NCBI GenBank assembly: GCA_003864495.1
Contig: ML133422.1
Span: 2,907,601-2,971,600, forward strand
Source of the DNA: Nemopilema nomurai
Taxonomy: Eukaryota > Cnidaria > Scyphozoa > Rhizostomeae > Rhizostomatidae
Length of the DNA: 64,000 bases
Direction: 5' to 3'
This document shows, in pieces, positions 35,451 to 48,722 of this stretch (position 1 is the first letter of the stretch; each line of letters opens with the position of its first letter). Below the pieces are notes generated by a model that saw only the letters and a list, made by a program, of their open reading frames with translations, ran no database searches and was not told where the DNA came from. A program made the translations under genes and the position numbers.

Positions 35451-37573
35451 AAGATGGACCTATCTTTAAGAAGTAGATGGAGAATTTGATATATGATTTA
35501 AACATATTTATTTTTTAAGAAGAATTGTGTGTTGTCTGATTAGAGATTAGGAGTAACATAATTGAAAACTTTGTATATTGACCCAGTTCCTAAAAATATT
35601 TTCTAATTTTAAATTTTTTTGCTCTGTTTGACAAATGATAACTTTTCTCATGTACTAAGCATTTTTAGTAAGAAAGCAATTTAAAATGGTAGAGAATAGT
35701 TCTTGAGACATCTACATTTTTTGATATATCAAATAGCACATTTGGCCAATTTTTTCTCACTTATTTACACTGTACAGAATTTGTGTCATCAAAATTATCA
35801 TATTTTGGTCCTATTAATGTATTTTAAGTTGAACAAGTAACAGCAGAAGAAAAGTCCTTGTCAACACAGCACCACTACAGCCATCTTTTTAAAAAATGCC
35901 TTACTGTGTGTGTTTGTACAACATTGCAACAATACCTTTCTGTCTGTTAGACTGGTAATTCAACTGTTTGTCACAAAGAGTCTTTTCTTTATTCTCGATA
36001 GTCTAAATATTTAAATTGGTCATGAAAAAATTCAGAAGTGCTTGGGAACAGATGTTTCAATTTTGAGTAAAATTAGATCAACTTTTGTAAAGAACAAATC
36101 TAGCTTAAATGAAGGCATGCAAATCATTTAATCACTTTTTAAACTCAGCTTTTGTTAAGTTTACCATGTGCATTATACTAATGCAGTCAAATTGCAGACT
36201 CAACAACAAAATTTTTCAGGGAGCCTCATTGCATCTAAAATTTAAAAAATAAATCAAACCGGAACAACTTAATGCGACAATGCTAGTCAAATGCCAATTG
36301 CTCTCTCTTCTGGTTTTCACGTGCAGTGATTTTCGAGGAGCCCTTTCGTTGAATGGAAAGTGAAAGCCATTATGCAGATGACTTACATAACACAACCCTA
36401 ATAAACTAACTCAATTAGTCCTTCTTTTGAGCACATAACTGCCCATTCTTCTTCACATCAACTTTCAGTTGCAGCCAGACACCATCTACTATTCTCGTTT
36501 GACGCAGCTCTTCGCTTTGTTAGCATTTGATGTTTTGTCTAAATTTCTTGTGGTATTTTAAAAGAGCAGGGCAGTGGCAAGAGCCACAACAATGGCTTCC
36601 ACAGCTAATAATAGGCGTAACTAAAAACGCAAATCTTAAAGAAACGATATTCATACCTTTGTATGCAGGGAATGATGTCCCTAACTTGGCTGCAAAATGG
36701 TTTGCCACGTAAATTCACCATACTGTGGAACAAAAAGCGCTCAGGATACTTGAGCAAGTGAACAAATTTTCGCGCCAAAGCATGCTGAGAGAGGACTGGC
36801 ACCAAGTTGGCTTAATCATACGTCATCTTCCATCAGTTAATCTGGAATCAGTTCTTCAATGTTACCTGCTCTTGTCAGAGAAAATGAGAGTTCTTCCTAG
36901 GTTAATTGAATTTCAGCTGGATGCTTATTAATCGTTAGAATAGACTGGGGGGGGGGGGGGCAAAAAAGCAGGTTTCTGTTGGAAATGCTTTGTAAGTCGT
37001 TTGCCTAATTCATTGTTTTTACGGGGGAGATAAAAAGAGCTTTATAAAAAGAGCTAATAGCTAGCCAAGATTCATACATTTGTAAGTTCACCATACCACT
37101 TAAGAAGTAGGAAGTCACGACGCAAGGAAGGGCACATTTAGCATTCTGAGGGGCATACACATTTGAACACTAGAGGAATAACACACGACCATCAGTAAGT
37201 GATTAAACAATCAGGTTAACTCCGAGGCGAAAGTTCTTCTTGTGAGCACTAACTGTTCAGCCGAGTAATTACATTCTGAAAAACGCTAAAACCAGCGCTT
37301 ATGAACGAAAGACCCCGATAATCCATTAAGATCGTTTCTGCTTCAAACAACATTCTTGAGATTACATGGAAATTAATATCTTGTATCCAGATCTAAGAAG
37401 CAAATGATTCAGGAGCTCTGTAGAATGCGAAGCAAATGCATTGATTCATAAAGTATAATCCTCTGAAATGCTCCTTCGCAGTGTCAATTTGCTGCTAATT
37501 CCTACATATAAAACGATATAAATTCTCCTAATACATTCCAAACATGTACGAGGCTATAGATATTGAATTATGA
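35451..37573. other. Convergent region, STYXL1 to HSPA14
   Basis: Contains both 3' UTRs and a polyG run at 36948-36960. Two plus-strand frames at 36527-36712 and 36725-36931 share one reading frame and are split by a single TAA; the second (NKFSRQSMLREDWHQVG) has protein-like composition. They could be a decayed gene fragment, but no family is recognised. Confidence 0.35.
36527..36931 (+). pseudogene. Possible decayed coding fragment with one in-frame stop
   Basis: Two open frames in the same phase are separated by TAA at 36710-36712. The downstream part (LPSVNLESVLQCYLLL, EKMRVLPRLIEFQL) looks like amphipathic helices. No start, splice or family evidence was found, so it may equally be chance. 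Confidence 0.18.
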
Positions 37574-40500
37574 TTAGGAGGCCGGCTCAATATTGATGCT
37601 TTCAGTTCTCTTCTGGTCTTGATCGGTCACTGAAATACGTAAGCAGCAATCCCTATGGATACAAAATTACCGCATAGAAAAATGAATTTGTACAGCTAGC
37701 ACTCAATCATGCTCCAGTTATTTGATTTGTAATTCACGAATGCAAAAATTCTGAATGCGAAATGCATTTTATTTATAAATGAAAATAACTCTCTATTTTT
37801 TTCTGTAAACAAAATTTATTGATTGTTTATGTCTCATATTATGTAGACTGCGTCAGGTTTAAAAGGGGGAAAGTTATGCATTTAGGGTCTGAGCAAATAA
37901 AACTGGGAGACTACGTTTCTTCGGTACGACGAATTCCTCATCCATTAGCAGAACGGATCAAAGAATCTTGCAATTGACCCTACAGATAATGAAACTACAA
38001 ACGCAGCAACTGAAGTTGTTTTTTATGACAAAAACCGCAAAGGAAATAAGAGAAAGCATGGGGAAATAGGTAAGGGGAAATAGGTAAATAGAAATATCAT
38101 CGGATGCTCTTTAAGATCCCATCTTAAGATTCCACCTTATGATTTTCAAATATCTTTGCGAAACAAATTGATAATAATCACCTGGTCATTTCCAGTGTCG
38201 ATACAACTGGGCTTCCTTTCTTCACGTTATTCAAGATAACCTGAACGGATTAATAAAATGGTCACCAGAAAACTTAAAATCAATAAACATTATACGCCGC
38301 TTTGACTTAATTCCGCTCCATGGTTGGGTTCTATTACCGCGTTCGAACGTTTTCGCGCGTTCAATTGAGTTCGTGTTGATACATTGTAGGAATATTTACC
38401 ATCAAGGGTGACAGTAAAGAAGCAGGAAGACTTGGACAGAAATTAAGCAACAACAGCCCATGCAAGAAGAGTCACGTGAACAAGTAAACTATATATGTAT
38501 GGCAACTCGTTGTAGGTGCAAGTTCTTTGTTCCCATCTGAACTTTGGCCCAAAGGAAATTCTTGGACATTGGCTTAATTTTTTGTGCTACTCAAAGCATT
38601 GTGTAAGATCCAGTTCTAGTATTGGGCGTGTCAAAGCCAAAGGCGCCGATCAGAAATAAAATGACAGGCTAGGCGATTTGATTTGCCTGTAAATCGAATG
38701 AAGCTCAGGAGAAATTGTCTCTGTTGTTTGTGGGCAGTTCACGTCTATAGACAAATAATTCACACCAACTCCACCAAAGCCGATAGTACTGGGACAAGCC
38801 TGTCTTGAAACGTCCGAAAAGTATGTTTCGTAGCAGAAATGTCCATAAACTAACAGCGTACGTCTTTTTAAAGGATGTGTCGATTACTAGGGCCTATTCT
38901 CTCTAAATCAATCTACCAGCCGTCCAACAACGTTTGCGTCGTTATTTTCATTCATTTAAACGCCGCGCCCGCCAACTGATGTTCCTTCAATTACGAGCTC
39001 GAAAATTGCGGCAGATTCTAAAATACTGCAGCTGTTGCTTGCGTTTCAAATATTATAATGGCCTTAGCGAAGCCGTTTGAATACATCAACTTTATAATTG
39101 ATTTCTACAAGGGCCGTCATAAGATTATGGAAGAGATGCAAAAATCCAAAATAAATGAACAGTGGAAAACCTAATCGATACTACAATGAAAAGATTATAG
39201 AATCAATCAAGTCGTCGCGGAGGACGAAACGATTATAGAAGACACAAAAGTACAAAGAGCTAACAGAATTTGCATAGGGTCTTAGGCTCAGATATAAAGG
39301 CATAACTGATTTCAGGTAAATGCAAAAGTATTTAAGGAGAAAATATCAAAAGGGCAATCAATATCCTAATAAGAAATTATCAAAAACGACAAAAAATATA
39401 CTGGAACAGGAAAATCTGGTCTTGCAAACAAAAGATGACCCCATCGGAACACTTCTTTTCGGTCTGTTAAAGAACTTAATCTATTCGTATTTTACTAAGG
39501 TAATTTTAAAAATGAAAAACTTGTGCCAGGGTGATTTCTACACTAATTTCACGGACGCAAATAGCGAGCTACCGAGGCATTTAGTGAAATGATCAAAGTT
39601 ACCTTCCCAATGATATGCCGGTCATCCGATTGGTCATTCTTATTAGCAGAGACTTCGTAAAATCGTAGGGTTAATTGTTTCTGCAACAAAAACAGGCAAA
39701 ATAAAGATGACATTGTAAATATTGCACTATGCCCATCCAAAGAAGATAATTTTCCTTATTATCAGTAAAGATAGATATATCATCAATGACTTTTACGACC
39801 TGTAGACTAGTTTGGCCAGAACTAGCCAGTGTTTATGAATGTAGAATATTGCTAAATTTTGCAGCCTGGGAATGGACACACGTGAATTGGCTACTCTAAT
39901 ACTGCTGCCAACGGATGTGTAGTTACGGAAAGAATAAAACAAACATAAGCAAAAAGGTTCTTCAATGAGGAGGACTGTTTATCAATTTTAATTAAGAGTG
40001 ACTTTCTCAGCTGTAGCTTCAAAACAATGATGGAATCAGTAACAAAATAAGGCAAAAAAGAGCATTGGCAAAGAATTGGAAAGGGAGATAGCTTCACAAA
40101 GTAATTGCCAAATAGAGACTTACAGCGTCGGATGTCGATTCGAAAGAGTGTCGTTTTCTAAACGGTACAGGAGTGAATTTATTGATGAAGACGTCAAAGC
40201 CGGATACTTCATTATCGTACAAAACCTGCGTAGGAAGATCGAATGCTTCACTGAAGCCGAGTTCAAAATCTATGAGATATAGAAGTGGCGGGAAAATCTG
40301 TGCTAAATTATGAGGCATAAACCACATTTGAGCCAACTGAATTGAGTGAATTTGTTTTCCATGAAGCATTAATAGATCTATTGCACCATCAACGGAATGG
40401 TCAAACTCAATAATTGCCACACATGACAATGCATACCTCTAGCGCAAAACCTTTTGAAATGCAGTTGACAGGACAAGTCAAGTCGGCGAAATCTATTTCT

Positions 40501-43500
40501 TCCTTTCCTAGGATGATTTGGGCCTGCTTCGCTGCGCCCACTGCGATGACTTCTTCCGGCTTTATGTTGGTCAGTAGTTCAGAGGTCGGGAACTTCTCGC
40601 TGAATATTTGGCGAATTTTCGGCATTCTTGTGGAGCCGCCAACGAATATTACCTGGAATTTGAAAAAAGGAGACTTACAGCAAAAAAGAATGTGACAAAA
40701 AAAATGACATAGTAGTGATAAAGTTTTCTTGCTAAAAGTTTAGATTGTGAAAGAAAGAAAAGATAAGTATTAGATTCGTGTCTACAAATGAATACCTTTG
40801 AAATATCACTTGTAGAGATTCCATTTTCCTTGAGCAAAGAATCAACTATTTGAAAGCTTGAAGCAAAAAGTTCGGAGCAATGGGACTCAAATTTTGCTCT
40901 AGAATAGAACAATAAATCATAAGTGAATAAGAAATGAAAATTCATAGAAATACAAAGCAGAGGTGGAAACAAATTCTGCGCAGGTTGTAGGTTAACAAAA
41001 GATACAAGTAAAACCCTTTTAGATTGAAACTTATAGTAAGTTTTCAATTCTTCGACAATGGTTTTGAATAGCTTTCCCGTCATTTGAAGCAAAAGATGGT
41101 CGTCATAGGTGCTGTCAAGAAGCCTCGATGCAATAAATCACAACAAGAAACAAATTTTGTGCCGTAAGCAAGTAGAAACGTAAGCTAAACGTAATAAAAC
41201 TGCAATTCTTGACTTTCATAGATCAGTCGTAAATCTATTAAGATTTGACTACCGCCTAGCAGCAACAACAACTTCAGTTCTAAACCGTTACTTACAACAT
41301 TAAAAACAGTATCGAAACCAACCTAGTAACCTGGCAACTAAAGTCTATCCCATCATGCAAAGAATCCACTGAGCACATGGTGTTGTTCATACTCGACAAA
41401 GCACACTTGCACTGCTCCGCAGTTGCCTTAAGTTTGCGCAGCGACTTTTTGCTTTCTTTTAAGTCCAACTTAAACTTTCTGTTTAGGAAAAAGTTATTCC
41501 ATGAAAGAATAGGCAAACATTGCTGAATCATTTAACTTTAGATTCGTATCAGATTCAAGATCAAAGTGGACTTGGTAATTCTCCGATTCCTAGGATATTG
41601 AGTCAGAAACACGAGAAAAGAAGGCCTATACGGTAAATAAATACCCAGATACTAAGTATCGTGTTAACGAAGCCTTTTAAAGGATTATCAATTCACAGCT
41701 TAAAGGGAATTGAAGCATATTTGAGTGGCTCCGAGCCAGCAAGCTCGAACTGTCAATCAAACATCAACCAATCACAAGTATCCATCTAACATTTCACGTG
41801 CTCACTTCCACTGTAGATTTCACGCGATTTGCCTTTGAATATACTTCACGTACACAGTTACAATGTGACTAAACTGCGCAGGCTCTGTACTGTCTATTTC
41901 TAGAAAGTGCTTGATCTATGCTTCTATTCCCTTTAAGATTGCAACATCAGTATAAATCAGGCAGCGTTACAGCAAGCGTTCCAGCGAGCAATTTTCGAAA
42001 TTTTGTCGATGATTAAATTCGTAGTCATATGTAAATAAACTTCCATAATTTAATACTTTGATCTCCATAAACTTTCATCTTCGGAGTGGTGAAATTCAAT
42101 GAAAGAATTGATTCATAAAATCTTGTCTTCAACAGTTTAAACCCTAGAACTAACATTAAATTACTTTTTTATGTAAACGTATGTACTAAAAGAGATGCGT
42201 CGGAGAAGAAAACAAAAAATGGAAGCAAGATCAGCCCGAAGAAGCAAAAGAAAAGCATAATTATTTAAATCTTTAGAAAAACAATTGTATGAAAGATAAC
42301 CCACCTATAAAATTCTTGTACCAGCAGGTTCACTAGAATGTCGTCGTACGAGTCCCCGCCTAGTTCTTGATTCGCTTTGAAAGCAACAACTCTGTACATT
42401 CCACTATTCATTTCAACAATAGTGGCATCCATGGATGTGCCCCCGAGTCGATAAACCAGCACCAAGCTGAAAGAAACCAGCGAATCAAAGGTATAAATCA
42501 TACTACGACCTTGCGTTACTTTAATACATCTATACAAACGATTTGCACCACTATTTACATATGGATGCAAGTAATTATTAGTCTGTTGTTGAGATTCCTG
42601 GCCAGATATCCGTACAAGCCATCACCCCAAGAGAACTTGTCAATATATTTAGCAACCATAAACAAGCAGTTACAAGGCTTCATTAAAGCAGCATAGGTCA
42701 ATCTTTTTACTCAGTATAAATTGCAAAGTTTGAAAATAAAACTCTTTAATTTGCAAACCTATTCTCAGTAGGGTCTTCTTGGCCAAGACCTGTGGAGTGA
42801 ATTGTGGAAATCGCATGAAAATTAGTAATGAAAAATTAAAGGGTAGCCTTAGTATAAAGTTTAACAGTTCAAAGTCTCTGATATATTGGTACAGGTCACT
42901 ATTGAGCAATGAAAATTCGATGAAATCCAAATAGATTCAACATTCTTTTTTTAATTTGTTATGAACTGAAGAAAACTGAATGTAATGAAATTTGCATGTT
43001 ATGGAAAAGAGAAACTAGTGAAGAAATTCAAAAGGACTGTGAAACTTGTGAAAGCTTACCGTAAGCCAACAGAGCTGCAGCTGGCTCTGAAATCAGCCTC
43101 AGGACATTGAAACCAGTATTCTCACATGCCTCACTACAAACAGACATTATCGCTTTGTGTCAAAAACATTCCACTGGCATCATACCTTTTCCAGGCTAAC
43201 GGCCAGGTTAATTGATCAATTTGCTTGTATGATTAAGCACAAAATTTATAAAACATTGAAAATTATATCATGGCAACCATTCTTGGGCACAGTATATATA
43301 AAATATATCAAAACAAGATAGGTTAGATTTACAGACACATTTTGGTAACAGTGTGTATTGATTAAATAGGTCACAGATGGCCAACTAGTTATTAGTATTT
43401 GATTAACTTTCAATGAATTTGATTGGCCTTAATTGCAGCTCTTGCCAATTTGGACATGACATGTTATTTGTTCATGTTTTAATGTACACAAAGGCAAAAA

Positions 43501-46500
43501 TACATTACTTGTCATTCTACAAACACAAGCAACACAATATCATTCAAAGGCTAACAGAAGGTGCATTTGATTTGCAATGAAATTTAAGAAAATATCATTA
43601 AAGTATTTGAAACAAGCAATTTTATGTTCCTATTTTTCTTTTCAATTTGTAAATCAAAAGAGCACATTCAATTTTTAAAGATTCAATCAAACAATCAAAT
43701 TTTTATCTTTAATCTTTGATCTTTAATCTTTAGTCAAAATTTGAACTATGTGGGGGACCCTCCTTTAGCCTCACAGGACCTACAAAGGCCCTGAATATCT
43801 TGTTCCTACCATTTCCATTGTAAGGTTAAGAAGATACTACAATAGCACTGGTTTAAAAACTGCATGGATAGAAAAAGCCTTGGCCAATAGATTTTGTACT
43901 GGGTTTGCACAGGCAAGGGCTATAGCCAGCCGCTCCAGGATGATAATGATAAGTTTGCTCAAAAAATTTTGGTTGCACCTCACCTGAGCTCAATCCTTTG
44001 CTTCTCTGTAAACCAGATTGGAACAGTGAGAACAGAGTCTTCTAAATCTGCTCCACCTACAGCCTCTGCATTTTCTATGATAAAATAATCAGAACATAAT
44101 AAAAACTTGAAGGTCTGGATCAATGAATTATGCTGGCAGTCAGTATATATGCCATTTATTTAAAATACATTATTTACAGATCAACTGATACTTCTTCACA
44201 CTAATGGCTTCTTGCAGGCACCTGGAACAGGCTGAGTAGCAGCAGCAACAACTATCAACAGTTGAATCAAACATCCTAGCTTCCATAAATATACTTCACA
44301 ATTGCTAGAAAAAGCCGAACTATTTTCCGCATGTTTAAAAGATAACCAAAAACTGACCGAATAAATAGCCAGATGCGGATCAAAAACACTAGAGGGTTAT
44401 AAGCAGAGCGCGTTTTTGGTTATCTTCCGACGTTTGCATACTCTGAGGAGTGTCGGACGAAAAAAAGTACTTTTAAGTATGCGAAAAATAGTTCCGCTTT
44501 TTCTAGCAATTGTGAAGTTTTGTACCACAAAGCACTTGTTCACATAAATATACTTCCAATTTCTGCTAAAAACTCATTGTTTCATAGCTTCTATCAGGGT
44601 TTGATGGATAAAAAGTCCCTAAACTCTTATAAAGAAGAAAAAAAACTTAAGACAAAGTCCATTCTACAGCAGAACAAATCCATTATGGTGTTTATTACCT
44701 AATAATTTTGTAAGAACAAACTTTGATCCTTCAGTGGGTGTCACATATACTGACGATTCAGCAACGGAAACTTCAAAACATGGGCAATCCTTTTTAATCA
44801 CCACCTGCAAATAAAAGATTAAAAGTCACTGAAAGAAAATGAGAATTGTTATCATAACAAAAACTGTAATGCAACTCAGAGAACCCCAAATTGGAGGTGC
44901 ATTATAGTAGGATGTGACATTTTTCGTAAATCCTCGAATTAGCCCCCTGGAGGCTTATTTTTATATTTTTATTATTATTTTCGAGAGGGGGGCTTATAAA
45001 ATTTCTTCAAACATACCACATAAATAGATAATTTTTGAAATTTCTTTCTTTTCATAGTATGAAAAATAACCTAAGTATAAAGTAACATTTGATTAAATTA
45101 TTAACAAAAATATAAATTTTTGTGTTAATTTACTAAAATGCCAAAGGCAACCTCAGGAGTAAAAAATCAACAATCCGAGGGGGGGCTTATTCGAGGGGGG
45201 GGGCTTGTTTGAGGGGGGGGGCAATTCAAGGATTTACGGTATGCCAAGTTACAGAAAATTCAGGCAACTCTCTATCTCTTCACTTTGATGTTGTCTTGGG
45301 CATAATCATGATGATAGTTATTCTGATTAGAATGACTTCTAACCTTGCAACTGCATCTTCTTTTTGTCTTTTCTATAAATGATTCTTCTAGATGGCTATT
45401 AAATAGGATTAAAAGAAAAGACAGATTATAGCAAAAATTGATGAGCAAGAACAGAGAGAGTCTAAGCTTACTCATATTATCAGTCAAAAGCAAATCAAAA
45501 AAGGAGCAAAAGGTTAAGGGAATAATAAATTGCATGAAATTAGGGGTTTATTTTGCTGCTTTTAAACTGTATTCTGAGGTATTTTATACAAAAAAATTAA
45601 AAAAACAACATTTTCCAAAGCATATTTTAACTGGCTGCCCTTCATGTCTCATGATGCTGAGTAGAAAAGACTTTTCAATAATTTTTAAGCTAAGATTCCC
45701 AAAGATGTATGCAAAAATAAAAAGGAATTAACTGTAGCAAGCAGAAATAATATTTCAAACAGAATCTTGATATTCTGCAAGTGTACTAAATGGTTTAAAA
45801 AAACAGCATAACATTGCAGAAGTAAGGCTTAAACCAAAACAAAAGAAAAACAGACAAACCTTCTTCCTATCAAAAATTTTAAATTGTTAATGACGGACTG
45901 GGGAGATCGTATGCCAAGATTTTTTGCTGGAAAACCAATCACCTATGAGATGAAATGTCAAATTTAAAACTATAGCATAATGAAGTAGTTTGCAAAATGC
46001 AATAACATAAGATGTTTTTGCTCCTATAGAATCTTTGAAAAAAAAATTATCTGCACTTGAATCATTAAAATTGAAATTGTTAATTTGCTTTAACAAACCT
46101 TTTCTTCACCAGTATAACCAACATAAGTAGGCAGTACTCTTTCTCCAGTTTCATTTGACACAACTTCTGTTTTTTCACCCTGGCAAGGAATTAAACAAAT
46201 GGTTTGACAGAAGAAAGAAAGCAGTTTCTACCAGGGCAGTAGGGAGTGTTCTCTAAGTGGCAGAAACTCCTCTTGTGTGTTATTGTTACAGTCAAACAAA
46301 TACTAAATAGGATTGGCTTTCATTTATGTTGCTATATTAGTCGCCACATTATACTTCTTTGGAAACCTATTAACTCGACGAAAAGAATACATCTCGTCTT
46401 TTCATAAAAATGAGTCAACACTAGAATTATTGAATTTTTTAGAACAGTTCGCTCTGACTACCTGTACTATTTTAGTCAATTCATTGTACTATACTTAGAT

Positions 46501-46796
46501 GATTTAAACGGAGGCTCATTTAAATTTTTCCTCTGCATGTTTACCGGTCATACAAGCTGACTGTAAAGCTTAGATTAATTGCTGCATATGGTTTTCGAGC
46601 CCAAAAAAAACGATGCTTCAAACGAAAGCTTTTGAACCAAAAGTAGGATACATCGGGCAATTCATCTCATTAAAATGGGGCAGAATGCTTTTTATAAGTT
46701 ACTTGAGTCAATTTTGACATTTTCTTGCATGAAACTCACCTTGCAAACTGCTATGCAGCAATTCGTGTTGCCGAAGTGAATCCCAGCAACCGCCAT
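37574..46796 (-). CDS. HSPA14: HSPA14 (HSP70-like ribosome-associated chaperone)
   Basis: Sixteen exons were located, listed 5' to 3' on the minus strand: 46796-46740, 46179-46099, 45942-45860, 45395-45344, 44804-44699, 44074-43984, 43133-43060, 42789-42759, 42466-42305, 41478-41323, 40898-40796, 40652-40437, 40225-40124, 39680-39603, 38240-38182 and 37629-37574. All join in phase except across the last intron, where a mini-exon of about 20 bases between 37630 and 38181 is missing; with it the protein is about 508 residues, the family length. The start MAVAGIHFGNTN is the phosphate-1 loop; LVYRLGGTSMDA is phosphate-2; VIFVGGSTRMP is the adenosine motif; the end TDQDQKRTESINIE matches the short HSPA14 C-terminus. 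HSPA14 pairs with DNAJC2 on ribosomes to fold nascent chains. Introns carry two inverted-repeat elements. Confidence 0.93.
43690..43740. repeat. Simple repeat (ATCTTTA)n
   Basis: Several copies of ATCTTTAATCTTTG-like words lie in an HSPA14 intron. Simple-sequence expansion only. Confidence 0.6.
44293..44518. mobile_element. MITE-like element in an HSPA14 intron, copy 2
   Basis: A 226-base element with near-perfect terminal inverted repeats of about 33 bases: ACTTCACAATTGCTAGAAAA at the left end and its complement at the right. The interior is AT-rich and non-coding, with a second imperfect palindrome (GATAACCAAAAAC and GTTTTTGGTTATC). Related copies are at 7596-7750 and 51203-51378, so it is a dispersed family. 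It sits in the intron between exons 44804-44699 and 44074-43984. Confidence 0.8.
44925..45240. mobile_element. Second inverted-repeat element with polyG arms in HSPA14
   Basis: Ends are CGTAAATCCTCGAATTAGCC at the left and, inverted, GGCAATTCAAGGATTTACGG at the right. Inside are repeated GAGGGGGGGCTTATTCGA-type words and an AT-rich core. The arms could pair into a long hairpin, and the G runs could form quadruplexes. No coding capacity. It lies in the intron between exons 45395-45344 and 44804-44699. Confidence 0.75.
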
Positions 46797-48722
46797 TTTC
46801 TAAACTCTCACATGAAACCTCTGCATGAGACCGAGGCAAGTAAGAAAATGGCGGGACAACCACTCACGCATTGCGCTTTGACATTGGAATGAACTTCACG
46901 TGAGACCCTCCTTGTCAGCTGGTTTAGTTGTAAGCTCCAAAGTGTAAATTATTTTTCGAAATAGACTTTACGTAAGACTAGCTGCTTCAAGTTTGAAAAT
47001 GCCAACTAGACTTGAGTCATTTCACCGAGGATAACTCCAGTTACCCTGGGTACCAGACTACAGCCTTCTTTATGGGATTTACAAAATAAGGGCTTTCTAC
47101 AAATTCAATTTTAGGAAATGCCTTCCACGCTTACTTGGTAGGAAAAAGAAGACTGAAAAGGCAAACAAAATGAGGAAGGCTATCATCATTTAGAAAAAGA
47201 ACAGGAGCCTGAATGAAAAACGTTCGACCCAACAGACCGTTGGTATGGGTTAAAATCTATATCATTGTGAGCAAATGAATACTAAAACGCATGACTAAAG
47301 GACCACAGCAGAAGCAAGTTACCACACCCTTAAGAAACAGACTTGTAAAAAAGACAACTGAAAGCTTTAACCAAAATACATCATCGTTGATAAACAAGTG
47401 ACAAAATGATCAGAACTTTGACTACCAACACGAAAACGACTTTAACAACGAACATACTTTTGACACACATACAAATGCAACATACGCTAACGGAAGTTCT
47501 GCATCACGTTAATGCAGCTGCTTTCACAGATACAAGTACAGCTGTCAAGTTCATTCAGTCTTTATATAAACAAAAGTCAACTAGCCAACAGTACCGGTAC
47601 ATAACATGAAGTCTCAGAAATGAGAACCATTTTGCTATACTTTGACAATGAGATCACGTGACAAATTTGCAATCAGATTGGATCATTGTAATGTAATTCT
47701 ATAAATAGGTAAGCATGATGTATTATTCAAAACAGGGAGATTCCCAACATACTTTCAGCCTACTGAGCTAAGTCAAGCTCTTTGGTGCCCAGGGGGAGTA
47801 ACACGACTCTATGGCAAGCAATCCGGAAAATCGAGAATAATTTCAATAAACCAAGGCCAATGAAAAGGCAATTAAGAACTCAAGATATCTCCTTGTAAAA
47901 AGATGAGACGCGATGATTTATCGTCTAGACGAAAAAAGCAGTTTGGTACGAAACAAACTGAAGCTAGTAAATTGCTGTATAGATCTTAATCTCGTTCACC
48001 CTGATTTGCCTTTAAAAAAAGGGTGTCCAATGACATCAGTTTGGTTGGCTGGTACTAAACAACTTCACAGGACTACTCTCAGATGAAAGTTGCTCAAAAT
48101 AGAACATCGTCTAGGTGCTATGAAGTTTCACAAGTCCTTGGATTCTTCTAACCATAGCAGATATGAACTGGACCCTTGATCTCGTCTTCCCATATAACTA
48201 AAATTGAATTAAAAAGAATTGATTGAAAACGCGAAAGAAGAGCACATATCTCTTTACAATATACAAAGCTAAAAATAGATTTCAATGACGTACATGATCG
48301 AGAGCATTTCACCTTTTTAAATAAAAAGCATTTGAACTTTGAACTTTGATAAGAACTTTGAACTGTAAAGGTGAAATCGTGCATGTTCCATTTGGTCCTT
48401 ACAAATAATAAGATCTGACTATACTTTACTGCAAGGATAATAAATGTCTTGTATCGAAAGAACCCAAATTGAAATGACTAGTGAACTTTCGATATCTTAC
48501 CGTATTCTAAACAATCAGTTGTTAATTTGACTTAGAATAGTGTAGGAAGATGCCAAAACCTTGGCAAATAAAAAAATCCCAATTTTAGATATTCGTTTAG
48601 CATTTCGAAGCTGGAAAACATTTAAAGGTCAGCTCCGAGATACAAACAAACCAACTTATGTAGCCTTGTCTAAAAATTCTGACAATTAAAGGAGTAGAAA
48701 TTAGCTCATCCCAAGGGAAATT
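46797..48722. other. NUP205 3' flank and HSPA14 promoter region
   Basis: Both flanking genes are on the minus strand, so this interval holds the NUP205 3' UTR (upper part) and the HSPA14 promoter and 5' UTR (just above 46796). Nothing else coding is supported. Confidence 0.55.
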
